From contig JACKBI010000008.1 in assembly GCA_020634615.1 (NCBI GenBank), forward strand, positions 221,112-285,111: a stretch of 64,000 nt of DNA, written 5' to 3'. This document shows, in pieces, positions 35,848 to 43,426 of the stretch; the first letter of the stretch is position 1, and each line of letters begins with the position of its first letter. Below the pieces are notes generated by a model. It searched no databases, was not told where the DNA came from, and saw nothing but the letters and a program-made list of their open reading frames with translations. The DNA comes from Anaerolineales bacterium (GTDB lineage Bacteria; Chloroflexota; Anaerolineae; JAAEKA01). The position numbers and the translations under genes are program-made.

Positions 35848-36394
35848 CGTCGGCCACTCCCTTGTCAGCGCTGCGCAGACGCCACTCCGGTTCGAGAACG
35901 CTCATGTAGAGCATATCCAGCCAGCGGCCATGCCGCCATTCAGCATCACGGAAGCGTCCTTCATGCTGAAACCCGAGCCCTTCATAGACATGAATCGCGC
36001 GCGCGTTCTCGGCGAAAACACGCAGGTAGATGCGATGGAGATTGAGATAATCAAAGCCGTAGTCAATAACCAGCCTCATCGCTTCGCTGCCAATGCCCCG
36101 TCCCCAATACGTCTTGTCGCCAACGAAGATGCCGATCTCGGCACGGCGATGCACATGGTCGAGGTTGATCAGTCCGCACCCACCGACATAACGACCGTCG
36201 ACCTCGATCGCGAAGTTGACGACGTTGTTGTCGTGACGCATGCGCTCATACCATTCCTCTTCATCTTGCAGGGAGAAAGGCGCAAGCTGGCCGAAATAAG
36301 TCAGCACGTCGGGGTCATTGAGGTATTGCACTGCCAGTGGCAGATCATCGCGTTCGATGGCGCGCAGGCGCACCTGGTGTCCTTGGAGTATCAT
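35840..36394 (-). CDS. GNAT acetyltransferase (RimJ/RimL type)
   Basis: 184 residues. The acetyl-CoA binding region is IGIFVGDKTYWGRGIGSEAMRLVIDYGFDYLNLHRIYLRVFAENARAIHVYEGLGFQHEGRFRDA, typical of ribosomal-protein N-acetyltransferases and many antibiotic- or metabolite-modifying relatives. The ATG at 36394 is 7 bases from a TATAAT, so the mRNA should be leaderless. It is first in a three-gene operon with an ABC exporter, which could suggest modification plus export of a toxic compound; this is inference. Confidence 0.9.
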   Translation of the reverse strand: MILQGHQVRLRAIERDDLPLAVQYLNDPDVLTYFGQLAPFSLQDEEEWYERMRHDNNVVNFAIEVDGRYVGGCGLINLDHVHRRAEIGIFVGDKTYWGRGIGSEAMRLVIDYGFDYLNLHRIYLRVFAENARAIHVYEGLGFQHEGRFRDAEWRHGRWLDMLYMSVLEPEWRLRSADKGVADDG

Positions 36395-36401
36395 GGCTTA
36401 C

Positions 36402-36407
36402 ATTATA
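36402..36407 (-). promoter_or_regulatory. -10 box of a leaderless promoter
   Basis: TATAAT with 7 bases between it and the ATG at 36394, the same geometry as at 2887 and 58368. The -35 is not clear. Confidence 0.55.
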
Positions 36408-36441
36408 CCGACGTTTTCATGCTTTTGCCCAAAACGTGGGC

Positions 36442-36470
36442 TTGACAGCGCGCGCGCTGTGCTGTATATT
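36442..36470 (+). promoter_or_regulatory. Strong sigma-70 promoter of the LysM/L,D-transpeptidase gene
   Basis: TTGACA (36442-36447), 17-base spacer, TATATT (36465-36470). It gives a leader of roughly 200 bases. Confidence 0.8.
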
Positions 36471-36676
36471 ACGTCTACTGCCTCGCTATGGTTGCACGGA
36501 TTGACTGCTCAGGCCGGTCTCCCGACCGTGCCCGCATCGACGAGCGCACCTGCTCCAGACAGGAGCCGCCTCGCTATGGTTGAACGGGTTGACAGCTTGC
36601 GGCTTTTTGTCCGCCGAAACGCCCACCAGGGCGATTCCAAATCCGAAGGATGTTCGTCTCGTCCAAGGTTTTACTC
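36471..36676 (+). promoter_or_regulatory. Long untranslated leader with imperfect direct repeats
   Basis: Two 26-base copies of a direct repeat (36480-36505 and 36568-36593; both contain cctcgctatggttg) differ at two positions and sit 88 bases apart. Short hairpins such as cggtctcccgaccg lie between them. It has no ORF. It may be a structured regulatory leader; I could not match it to a known riboswitch by eye. Confidence 0.4.
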
Positions 36677-37735
36677 ATGAAACATTCCCATCGATTTCTG
36701 GTTACACTGATGCTGCTGGTCCTGTTTACAGTGGCCGCACTTCCGGCCAGCGCCGCGCCGCTGGCGCAGAGCGAGACTGTTTACTCGGTCAAGGCAGGCG
36801 ACACACTGACGCAGATCGCCCTGCGCTACGGCGTCAGCCAGCAGGCGCTGATGGACGCCAATGGCATCGTCAATCCGTCGCTGATCGTGGTCGGCCAACG
36901 GCTGGTGATCCCCGGCGACGCGGTGACGCCAGTAGCCGAGGAAGCGCCGCCCAGCGAGCCGGCGGAACCCACGATCCACGTAGTCAGTCCTGGCGAGACG
37001 CTGTCAGGGATCGCCGCAAAGTACGGCGTATCAGCCGGCGCGCTGGCCTACGCCAACAACATTGACAACCCGTCCATGATCCGCAGCGGTCAGCGCCTTA
37101 CCATCCCTGAGAGCACCGCAACTGCCCCGGCGTCGCAAGCTGACACTTCCGCGGTCGCGCCGGCCACCGTCCAGGCCAACACCGAATACGTGGTTGGAAG
37201 CGGCGACACGCTGGCAGACATCGCCCAGCAATATGACACAACCGTGGCCGCCATAGCGGCCGCCAACGGCATCACCAACCCGTCCCAGATTTTCCAGGGC
37301 CAGCGCCTGATCATTCCCGCCGTCAGCGCGCCGACAACCCGACCCGCGCCACAGGGCAACCTGAGCGTGACAGTAAGCATCAACCAGCAGCGCTGCAAAG
37401 TATACCAGGGAGAGGAAGTGTTGTACAACTGGCCTTGTTCTACCGGACGGGCAGGCTCCGGCACCAAGACCGGTACCTTCTACGTGCAGAGCAAGATCCG
37501 TGAGGCCTGGGGATCGCGCTGGGGTTTCTACATGCCCTACTGGCTGGGCATTTATTGGGCCGGCGGCAGCGAGAACGGTATCCACGGCCTGCCCTATGCG
37601 CCGGGCGGCTACCCCATCTGGGCTAACTCGGTCGGCACGCCGGTGACTTTCGGCTGCGTTCTGCTGGGCGCAAACGAGTCGGCGACCCTGTGGGACATGG
37701 CATACATCGGGATGCCGGTGACTATTTCATACTGA
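36677..37735 (+). CDS. Secreted L,D-transpeptidase (YkuD) with three LysM domains
   Basis: 352 residues: signal peptide (cleavage after PASA, about residue 27), then three LysM repeats (YSVKAGDTLTQIALRYG...; HVVSPGETLSGIAAKYG...; YVVGSGDTLADIAQQYD...). The C-terminal YkuD domain (about 228-352) follows. The active-site region is IHGLPYAPGG ... TPVTFGCVLLG. The catalytic Cys and upstream His are present, while the usual SHGC(I/V)R is TFGCVLL. It would cross-link or anchor peptidoglycan. The ATG at 36677 is chosen for the signal peptide, with a weak aagg site. Confidence 0.92.
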   Translation: MKHSHRFLVTLMLLVLFTVAALPASAAPLAQSETVYSVKAGDTLTQIALRYGVSQQALMDANGIVNPSLIVVGQRLVIPGDAVTPVAEEAPPSEPAEPTIHVVSPGETLSGIAAKYGVSAGALAYANNIDNPSMIRSGQRLTIPESTATAPASQADTSAVAPATVQANTEYVVGSGDTLADIAQQYDTTVAAIAAANGITNPSQIFQGQRLIIPAVSAPTTRPAPQGNLSVTVSINQQRCKVYQGEEVLYNWPCSTGRAGSGTKTGTFYVQSKIREAWGSRWGFYMPYWLGIYWAGGSENGIHGLPYAPGGYPIWANSVGTPVTFGCVLLGANESATLWDMAYIGMPVTISY

Positions 37736-37760
37736 GGTTCGCTTCTTCAGTAGCTTCGCC

Positions 37761-37800
37761 AAAACAAAGCGGCGCACCCTTTCACAGGTGCGCCGTTTTC
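37761..37800. terminator. Bidirectional terminator
   Basis: 9-bp GC-rich stem (37770-37778 with 37787-37795) followed by TTTTC on the plus strand and preceded by AAAAC. It therefore serves both the transpeptidase and the convergent ABC ATPase gene. Confidence 0.85.
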
Positions 37801-37803
37801 GAT

Positions 37804-38763
37804 TTACAAAACTGGCTCCGCGTCATCCGGAGCGACCAGCTCTTTGCCGGTCAGCGCCATGAAGACGTCCTCCAGGGTGACTTCCTTGCCGCTGCCGTTG
37901 GCGACACGCGCTTTCAGCTCAGCCGGCGTGCCCCTTGCAACAACCTTGCCGTCGTGCACAACTGCGACGTGATCGCACAAGGCGTCGGCCTCATACATGT
38001 CATGCGTCGTCAGCAGGATCGTCGCGTCATGGGTATCGCGCAGTTCCTCGATGAAGGTCTGTACCTCGAACTTGGAACGCGGGTCCAGCCCTGTGGTCGG
38101 CTCGTCCAGCAGAAGCAGGACGGGCGATGTCAACAGTGCGCGGGCGATGGCAATCTTCTGTTGCTGACCGCGTGAGAGATCCTCGATGGGCTGCTTGTAG
38201 GTGCGGGCCGGTAGATCCAACCGCTCCAGAATGCGCTTTGCTTCCGGAGCAGCATCAGCCGGCGACATGCCATACAGGCGGGCGGCATACATCAGGTTCT
38301 CCATGGGCGATAGCTTCTTGAAAAAGCTTGCCTCCACTGACACGCGGTTGATCAGGCGCTTGACCGCCATCTCATCCTTTTCGACGTCGTAGCCAAAGAT
38401 CTTGACCTCACCGCTGTCGGGCAGCAACAGGGTGCTGACGCAGCGGATCAGCGTCGATTTGCCCGATCCGTTGGGACCCAGCACACCGAAGATCTCGCCG
38501 CGGGCGATGGTCATGCTGATGTTGTCAACCGCGACGACCACGCCAGACTCGGCAGGTTTGCCCTCTTTGCCATTGGGCTGGGATGCGGTTTGGCCGTTGC
38601 GTCGCAACCGGCTGGACCACGAGCGCCGCTGTTTCTCCTTGCCAAACGTCTTGCTGACGCCCTGCACAGAGAGAGCAATCGCCGGGTCGGGGTATGGGCT
38701 GGCTGCAATGATGGACGGCAGGGTGCCGTTGCTACGGCCAAGATCAGGTGGTTTGATGCTCAT
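37804..38763 (-). CDS. ABC transporter ATPase of the drug/lipid exporter type, no partner permease nearby
   Basis: 319 residues: Walker A GPNGSGKSTLIRC, Q-loop VSVEASFFKKL (Glu form), signature LSRGQQQKIAIARALL, Walker B VLLLLDEPTTGLD and the H-loop LLTTHDMYEADALC. A basic insertion of about 35 residues (QRRSWSSRLRRNGQTASQP...) sits between the first strands, before Walker A. The ATG at 38763 has an aaggag site at 7-base spacing. The gene stands alone before a convergent terminator, so its permease is elsewhere. The leader upstream has a promoter, a small ORF and two terminators, implying attenuation. Confidence 0.9.
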   Translation of the reverse strand: MSIKPPDLGRSNGTLPSIIAASPYPDPAIALSVQGVSKTFGKEKQRRSWSSRLRRNGQTASQPNGKEGKPAESGVVVAVDNISMTIARGEIFGVLGPNGSGKSTLIRCVSTLLLPDSGEVKIFGYDVEKDEMAVKRLINRVSVEASFFKKLSPMENLMYAARLYGMSPADAAPEAKRILERLDLPARTYKQPIEDLSRGQQQKIAIARALLTSPVLLLLDEPTTGLDPRSKFEVQTFIEELRDTHDATILLTTHDMYEADALCDHVAVVHDGKVVARGTPAELKARVANGSGKEVTLEDVFMALTGKELVAPDDAEPVL

Positions 38764-38805
38764 TGTTCTACTCCTTCTGCCCCGACTTCGTACACTTGTT
38801 TGACA

Positions 38806-38847
38806 AATAAAAAGCCGCGGGCTTGCTGATGTGCAGTCACCCACGGC
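38806..38847 (-). terminator. Leader terminator 2, upstream of the ABC ATPase
   Basis: 8-bp stem (38847-38840 with 38821-38814, one G-T pair), 18-base loop, then TTTTTATTT on the minus strand. It lies 42 bases before the ATPase start codon and after terminator 1. Confidence 0.7.
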
Positions 38848-38854
38848 CTGGTGC

Positions 38855-38900
38855 AAAAATAAAAACGGCCGTGGGCTGGTCAGAGACGCCCACGGCCGTT
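38855..38900 (-). terminator. Leader terminator 1, overlapping a possible antiterminator
   Basis: Perfect 13-bp stem (38900-38888 with 38876-38864), 11-base loop, followed by TTTTTATTTTT on the minus strand. Part of its 5' arm and loop (GGGCGTCTC, 38891-38883) can instead pair with GAGACGcgCCC (38937-38927) at the end of the small leader ORF. Confidence 0.85.
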
Positions 38901-38921
38901 GACATTACGTCAAGCGAACGA

Positions 38922-39026
38922 TCAAAGGGCGCGTCTCACCATCGAATCGAATACGGGACCACCTTTCCATGCTGGCGAACGGTGGCTGGTGATGGGAACA
39001 ATCACGAAAGTTCCTGTGTCAAACAC
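38922..39026 (-). CDS. 34-residue leader peptide upstream of the ABC ATPase
   Basis: A GTG start (39026) stands 7 bases after a perfect aaggaggt ribosome site (39041-39034). The frame begins MFDTGTFVIV and ends SMVRRAL before TGA. It is not hydrophobic and resembles no known protein. Its last codons include one strand of a possible antiterminator pairing with the first terminator arm, the arrangement of ribosome-sensing leader peptides. It is too short for ordinary gene finders. Alternatively it is a small protein gene with its own terminator. Confidence 0.6.
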   Translation of the reverse strand: MFDTGTFVIVPITSHRSPAWKGGPVFDSMVRRAL

Positions 39027-39076
39027 GCTCTTGACCTCCTTCATAAGATGAAACGCCACAAAGTGACGCAAGCACC

Positions 39077-39105
39077 AGTGTATCATAGGCACAGGCCAGT
39101 GTCAA
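39077..39105 (-). promoter_or_regulatory. Near-consensus promoter of the leader peptide/ABC transcript
   Basis: TTGACA (39105-39100), 17-base spacer, TACACT (39082-39077). Transcription would begin near 39070, about 30 bases before the leader ribosome site. Confidence 0.8.
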
Positions 39106-39548
39106 CTGGGATTCGCGGCGAATTTTGCAAATCAGCGCGAATTGCGCGCTTGTGATTCAGACAGCTGTTTGAAAAGGTGTTCGCACAGACTTCAGAAGTC
39201 GACGAACCTATAGCCAGAGGGTATTTCAGCCGCTCGTGGGTCGTCGTGATGAGCAGTCGTCAACTTCCGAAGTCTTCCAACGCGACTCTTCAAACAACTC
39301 GGGGATGCATTACGCGGGTGACGGATGAACTGCAGAGCCAGTCTCGGCACTGCACCGATTTTTGAGATCGGCTTGAAAAGGTATTGACTTGGCACCTGCC
39401 ATCTGCTATGATCGAAGCAGTGCACAACCTCCCCGTCTGCCAGAACGTTTGCCACCTCCGTTCATCCGATGGCCTTGAGCCGCGGATCGACGTGAGCAGG
39501 TCATGCGCTTGACGAATCTGCCGCCCGACAAAGGGAATACAAATACCG
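39106..39548. other. Divergent intergenic region
   Basis: Sequence of lower GC between the leader promoter (minus) and the HEAT gene promoter (plus, 39384-39412). I see no gene; short frames lack ribosome sites and recognisable content. Confidence 0.5.
39384..39412 (+). promoter_or_regulatory. Promoter of the HEAT-repeat gene
   Basis: TTGACT (39384-39389), 17-base spacer, TATGAT (39407-39412). The leader is about 130 bases. Confidence 0.7.
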
Positions 39549-40145
39549 ATGACCACCAACTACGAATTGTTCCTTTCCGCGATCAGAACCGGTGACGATG
39601 AACGAACTGAAGACGCAGTGCAGGCCCTGTGGCGCAACGGCGATGGCTCGCTGGCAAGTCTGCTCGATCTTGCCGTCATTGACGACGACGACCTCCGCTG
39701 GTGGGCTGTACGAGCGTTAGCGGTCGCGGCAGAAGAACACCAACAACACCGGGCGGCCGCCATGCCGGCTCTCACCAGGGCCTTGAGCGATACTGACGAC
39801 TCGATACGCTGCCTGGCGGCTCTCTCGCTAGGCCAACTGAAAGCAGCCAGCGCCATACCAGCGCTCCTGGTGCTGCTGACCGATCCCAGCGGCTGGGTCC
39901 GTGGCGCAGCCGCCGACGGTCTGGCGTTGATGGGTGAGGCTGCCGTCCCGGCGTTGGGCAGCGCACTGCACGACGACCAGGAAGGCGTGCGGGTGCGCGC
40001 CGCCTACGCCCTCTACCGAATCCGCAGCATGTCCTCGGCCCGCTGGCTGTTCCCTGCCCTCAACGATCCCAACCCCATTGTCCACACCTATGTCTACGAA
40101 ACGTTGGACGAGATGGGCCTTCTCAACACAGTTTTGGTGCAATAA
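39549..40145 (+). CDS. HEAT-repeat protein
   Basis: 198 residues, no signal peptide. Four or five HEAT/PBS-lyase-like repeats are visible from about residue 45: DDDLRWWAVRALAVAAEE; DTDDSIRCLAALSLGQLKAASAIPALLVLL; DPSGWVRGAAADGLALMGEAAVPALGSAL; DDQEGVRVRAAYALYRI; DPNPIVHTYVYETLDEMG. Such solenoids bind proteins. The protein stands alone with its own promoter and long leader, so no partner can be named. Confidence 0.88.
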   Translation: MTTNYELFLSAIRTGDDERTEDAVQALWRNGDGSLASLLDLAVIDDDDLRWWAVRALAVAAEEHQQHRAAAMPALTRALSDTDDSIRCLAALSLGQLKAASAIPALLVLLTDPSGWVRGAAADGLALMGEAAVPALGSALHDDQEGVRVRAAYALYRIRSMSSARWLFPALNDPNPIVHTYVYETLDEMGLLNTVLVQ

Positions 40146-40212
40146 TTGATTTTGGTGGGGGTGATCAGTCTTGCCGCCCGAAGCGGATGGCGGCAAACCT
40201 GGTCGCGCCGGC

Positions 40213-41814
40213 TCAATTCGGCGCCGGCACTTCGTTTCGAAAAGTCGGCGCCAACATCTGATCAACTGGCGCGAACTGGTCGGTCAAGGTAATCGCGGGA
40301 CCTTCCGCCAGCAGCGCTGCCAGTTCATCGGCATCCAGCAGTTGGCGCGCCAGCAGCGCCTGTCCATCGCCCGCATCAATGCCTGCCAGCCGGTCGATGT
40401 CCAGCGGTTCGTCGGCGCCGATGAGCACAAACGTACTGCGCGGACTGCTGCGCCATGCGTCAATAGTGGGCGCGGCGTAGACATAGGGGAAAGTCTGTTG
40501 GAGGGTGGCGACAAAGGCGCGCACGAAATCACCGCGCGGTCCATCGATGATGTTGACCATATACATGCCGCCGGGCGCCAGCCAGCGCGCCACCAGGTCA
40601 TTGAACTCGCGCGTCGTCAGGTGATAGGGCACGGAGTAGTCGTTGAACGCGTCGCCCATAATTAGATCGAACGGTTGCTCAGGCGGCTCGCGCAGCACCA
40701 TGCGCGCATCCTCATTGCGCGTCACGATGCCGCTGTCAGCCGGCACGCCCAGCAAGTCATAGGCGACACGCGTCACGCCCGGATCGATCTCGATCACCTC
40801 CAACTCGCTGTCAGGATACGTCGCATCCATATATTTGGGGAACGTATACCCACCCCCGCCGATAAAGAGCGCCCGTAGATTTGGCTTGTCGGCAGCGCGA
40901 TAGGCCGTCGCCTCGGCATACATTCGCTCGTAGCCATAGACCAGTTTCGTTGGGTCATCCATCGACGTGAAACTGTGCACCAGCCTGTCCAGCACCAGCA
41001 CGCGCACTGTTTCACCGTCGCGCTCCTCCTCGCGCACCTTGATGCAGAAATAGTTGGTCTCCAGGCTGCACGTGCCGCGCGTCCACCCCATCTGCGAAGC
41101 CAGCCCCAGCCCGCCGACCACGATCACCGTAGCCATGACCAGCGCTGCCCGCTGGCGTGGCACGAGAAACAGCACGCCCATTGCGATCAGGGTCAACCCG
41201 ACGCCCCAGACAATGGCATGGGTGCCGAAACGCGAGATGAGCACGAAACCGGTGGCAAACGTGCCTACGATGCTGCCCAGTGTGCCGGCAGCAGAAATCT
41301 TACCCACCGTCGCGCCAGTCGTCGCCAGATCGTACACTGCCAGCTTGGCGACCACCGGTGAAATCCCGCCAAGAATTGCACTGGGAACGAAGAACAGCGC
41401 AGTTACCAGAACCAAAATCTGCACGATGACATAATCGGTCGGCAGGCGCACACCGAGCGTGTTCACTGTCAACACAATGAAACTGGTCAGGCCTGCCAGC
41501 AGAAAGAGCAGCCCAAGCAGCCGCGGCGAGGGCCACCGGTCGGCCAGCCGGCCCCCCGCGTAGTTGCCCAGGCTGATGCCTGCCAGTACCACGCCGATGA
41601 TGGTCGTCCACGTATAGAGCGACACGCCGACATACGGCGCTACGATCCGCCCCGCGACCAATTCCAGGATCATGATGCAGGCGCTGCTGACAAAGACGAT
41701 CGCGTATGGCTGCCACGTCCAACGCCGCGCGCGCGTCTCCACTGCGTCGCGTGTAACCGCCGAGTTGGAACTGCCTTCCGGCAGCGTCGCCTCCCCATTG
41801 AGATATTCAGACAA
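40213..41814 (-). CDS. Membrane-fused spermidine synthase-like protein
   Basis: 533 residues starting at TTG 41814 with an aaagga site. Residues about 35-240 form seven or eight helices of the fused MFS/spermidine synthase type (IMILELVAGRIVAPYVGVSLYTWTTIIGVVLAGISLGNYAGGRLADR). Residues about 280-470 are a spermidine-synthase-like methyltransferase fold: ALFIGGGGYTFPKYM, EVIEIDPGVTRVA, NEDARMVL, DLIMGDAFNDYSVPYHLTTREF. Aminopropyl transfer is plausible but not proven for fused forms. An MTA phosphorylase, which clears the by-product, is encoded at about 10 kb. Confidence 0.9.
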   Translation of the reverse strand: MSEYLNGEATLPEGSSNSAVTRDAVETRARRWTWQPYAIVFVSSACIMILELVAGRIVAPYVGVSLYTWTTIIGVVLAGISLGNYAGGRLADRWPSPRLLGLLFLLAGLTSFIVLTVNTLGVRLPTDYVIVQILVLVTALFFVPSAILGGISPVVAKLAVYDLATTGATVGKISAAGTLGSIVGTFATGFVLISRFGTHAIVWGVGLTLIAMGVLFLVPRQRAALVMATVIVVGGLGLASQMGWTRGTCSLETNYFCIKVREEERDGETVRVLVLDRLVHSFTSMDDPTKLVYGYERMYAEATAYRAADKPNLRALFIGGGGYTFPKYMDATYPDSELEVIEIDPGVTRVAYDLLGVPADSGIVTRNEDARMVLREPPEQPFDLIMGDAFNDYSVPYHLTTREFNDLVARWLAPGGMYMVNIIDGPRGDFVRAFVATLQQTFPYVYAAPTIDAWRSSPRSTFVLIGADEPLDIDRLAGIDAGDGQALLARQLLDADELAALLAEGPAITLTDQFAPVDQMLAPTFRNEVPAPN

Positions 41815-41903
41815 GGGTAGTATCCTTTCTCTGGTAGCACATTATGTAATGCTGTGTGCGCGCCGCGATTGTTGCGCGACACTCGTCGGGAACAGCCCCG
41901 ACC

Positions 41904-42770
41904 TTACGCAACCACCAGAACGATACGATTGCTCGCCGGATCGCTCACCGCAAGCCCGCCAACTGACCGCTCAAATGCAATCCCAGCCCCCTCCAGTCGC
42001 CTCGCCACTGCCTCCAGCGCGTCGCCGGTCGGCAAACGAATCTCATAATCGCGCAGTCCGGCGCTGCCAGGCGGCGCAGGCGGTGCCCCCACGCCTGCCC
42101 AGGTGTTGAGACCGATGTGGTGATGATACCCGCCGGCAGACACAAATAACGCGCTGGGACCGTAGCGCTGCACCAGGTCAAATCCCAGCACATCGCAGTA
42201 GAACACCTGGGCAGCCGCAATATCGGCAACGTGCAGGTGGATGTGGCCCATGGTGGTCCCAGCCGGCATCGCCAGCCACGGGCTCGCGTCGCCATCAACC
42301 AGCGCCAGCAGGCCGTGCGCGTCCAGCGGGTCGGCAACCATCTGCAACTGGCCGTTGCGCACCGGCCACTCCGCGCGCGGCCGGTCGCGGTAGACTTCGA
42401 TGCCGTTGCCATCCGGATCGCCCAGATAGATCGCCTCGCTAACGCCGTGGTCCGCCCAGCCTTGCAGCGACCCGCGAGACTCAACCACATGCCGCAGCCA
42501 GCGCGCCAGTTCAACGCGATCCGGCACCAGCACGGCGAAATGGTAAAGCCCTGTGGCGTGCTGCGGCTTCGGCGGCGCACCGCGCACCTCGACCAGCTCA
42601 AGCAGCGGCGCGCCATCCGCACCACCCACCTGGACGCGACCGTCGCCTCCGGCCACTTGATGTAAGCCCAGGACATCAGCATAAAAGCGCAGGGAGCGCG
42701 CCATGTCAGCCACGGTCAGGCTGACCGTACCAACGTGCGTCGCGGGCGGGATAGAAACTAACTGGCTCAT
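41904..42770 (-). CDS. VOC-family (extradiol dioxygenase/glyoxalase-like) protein with two modules
   Basis: 288 residues with two vicinal-oxygen-chelate modules. The first begins HVGTVSLTVADMARSLRFYADVLGL. The second begins MGHIHLHVADIAAAQVFYCDVLGFDLV and contains HHHIGLNTWAG. The His and Glu pattern resembles CatE-type catechol 2,3-dioxygenases. The ATG at 42770 follows an aggaga site; a longer frame starting 16 codons upstream is less likely. The substrate is unknown. Confidence 0.88.
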   Translation of the reverse strand: MSQLVSIPPATHVGTVSLTVADMARSLRFYADVLGLHQVAGGDGRVQVGGADGAPLLELVEVRGAPPKPQHATGLYHFAVLVPDRVELARWLRHVVESRGSLQGWADHGVSEAIYLGDPDGNGIEVYRDRPRAEWPVRNGQLQMVADPLDAHGLLALVDGDASPWLAMPAGTTMGHIHLHVADIAAAQVFYCDVLGFDLVQRYGPSALFVSAGGYHHHIGLNTWAGVGAPPAPPGSAGLRDYEIRLPTGDALEAVARRLEGAGIAFERSVGGLAVSDPASNRIVLVVA

Positions 42771-42961
42771 GTCAAGAATCTCCTGATTGACTGCCGGATG
42801 CTGGCCACCGAAGTGCAATTCCGGGATTCGAGTATATCCGCGGTGTGCTCCGCGTCAAGTGCCGGACACAATCCGCCGCATCTTCGGGCATTTTGGCGTT
42901 TGACAGCGAATTCTAACTCCGAAGGTAACCCATGAACGGTCACCATCCCGCTGGCCAACGG

Positions 42962-43066
42962 CGCGGGCACATTGCAATGGCGGAACCGGGGAAGTCCAAC
43001 GGCAGCGCGCTGAACGAAGCAGACCCATCCACCGGCCTGACGCCTGTGATGGTATCGCTGCGCTAG
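42962..43066 (+). pseudogene. C-terminal remnant of a dockerin-locus secreted protein
   Basis: An open stretch ends ADPSTGLTPVMVSLR and stop. This matches the C-terminus of the intact gene ending at 44955 (TATGLAPVMVTLR). No start, signal peptide or body precedes it. A degenerate copy of the locus hairpin follows directly (43078-43119), as after intact family members. It is the 3' end of a deleted paralogue. Confidence 0.75.
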
Positions 43067-43077
43067 CGACATGAGCA

Positions 43078-43119
43078 GCCAACTTTTCGACTGGGAGCCG
43101 TCCCGGACGAAAAGATGGC
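43078..43119. repeat. Degenerate copy of the locus hairpin repeat
   Basis: gccaacttttcg (43078-43089) and cgaaaagatggc (43108-43119) pair at 11 of 12 positions. The loop tail (gactgggagccg) matches the copy at 49462-49517. Confidence 0.6.
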
Positions 43120-43219
43120 CAGTTTGGTCGTTTCTTGACCGAAACCGCAATTGTCCTTCGTTTAACAAAGTCTTAGGCACCTGCATTAACGGGTGGACCA
43201 CATTTCATGAGGAGTATCG

Positions 43220-43426
43220 ATGAAACGTCGAACAATCGTCAGCTTGCTGACTCTAGTGTTTGCCTTGCAGACCGTCTTGTTAGGGGTTGCAACTTCGCTT
43301 GCAGAAGCGGTATCCTATCGCATTGCTGCGCTGACATGCAGAGTTACCAACATGTCGGACTGGGCATCATCCCGGAGGGAAAAGCTGGCAACTCTTCCCG
43401 TCAAATTTCAAGGAGCATTGAATTGA
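43220..43426 (+). CDS. Short signal-peptide ORF coupled to the next gene, possibly a gene remnant
   Basis: 68 residues with a good gagga ribosome site and a clear signal peptide (MKRRTIVSLLTLVFALQ... to about residue 30). The second half is encoded by a copy of the locus hairpin repeat (arms near 43340-43351 and 43384-43395), so it is unlikely to be a folded domain. Its TGA overlaps the TTG of the following gene as TTGA. It may be the 5' end of a decayed paralogue whose translation now feeds into the intact gene. Confidence 0.45.
   Translation: MKRRTIVSLLTLVFALQTVLLGVATSLAEAVSYRIAALTCRVTNMSDWASSRREKLATLPVKFQGALN

Noticed and set aside
36471..36676. c-di-AMP or c-di-GMP riboswitch in the LysM leader
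   Set aside because: I could not find the conserved core of either class by eye; the leader is reported only as an unidentified structured candidate.
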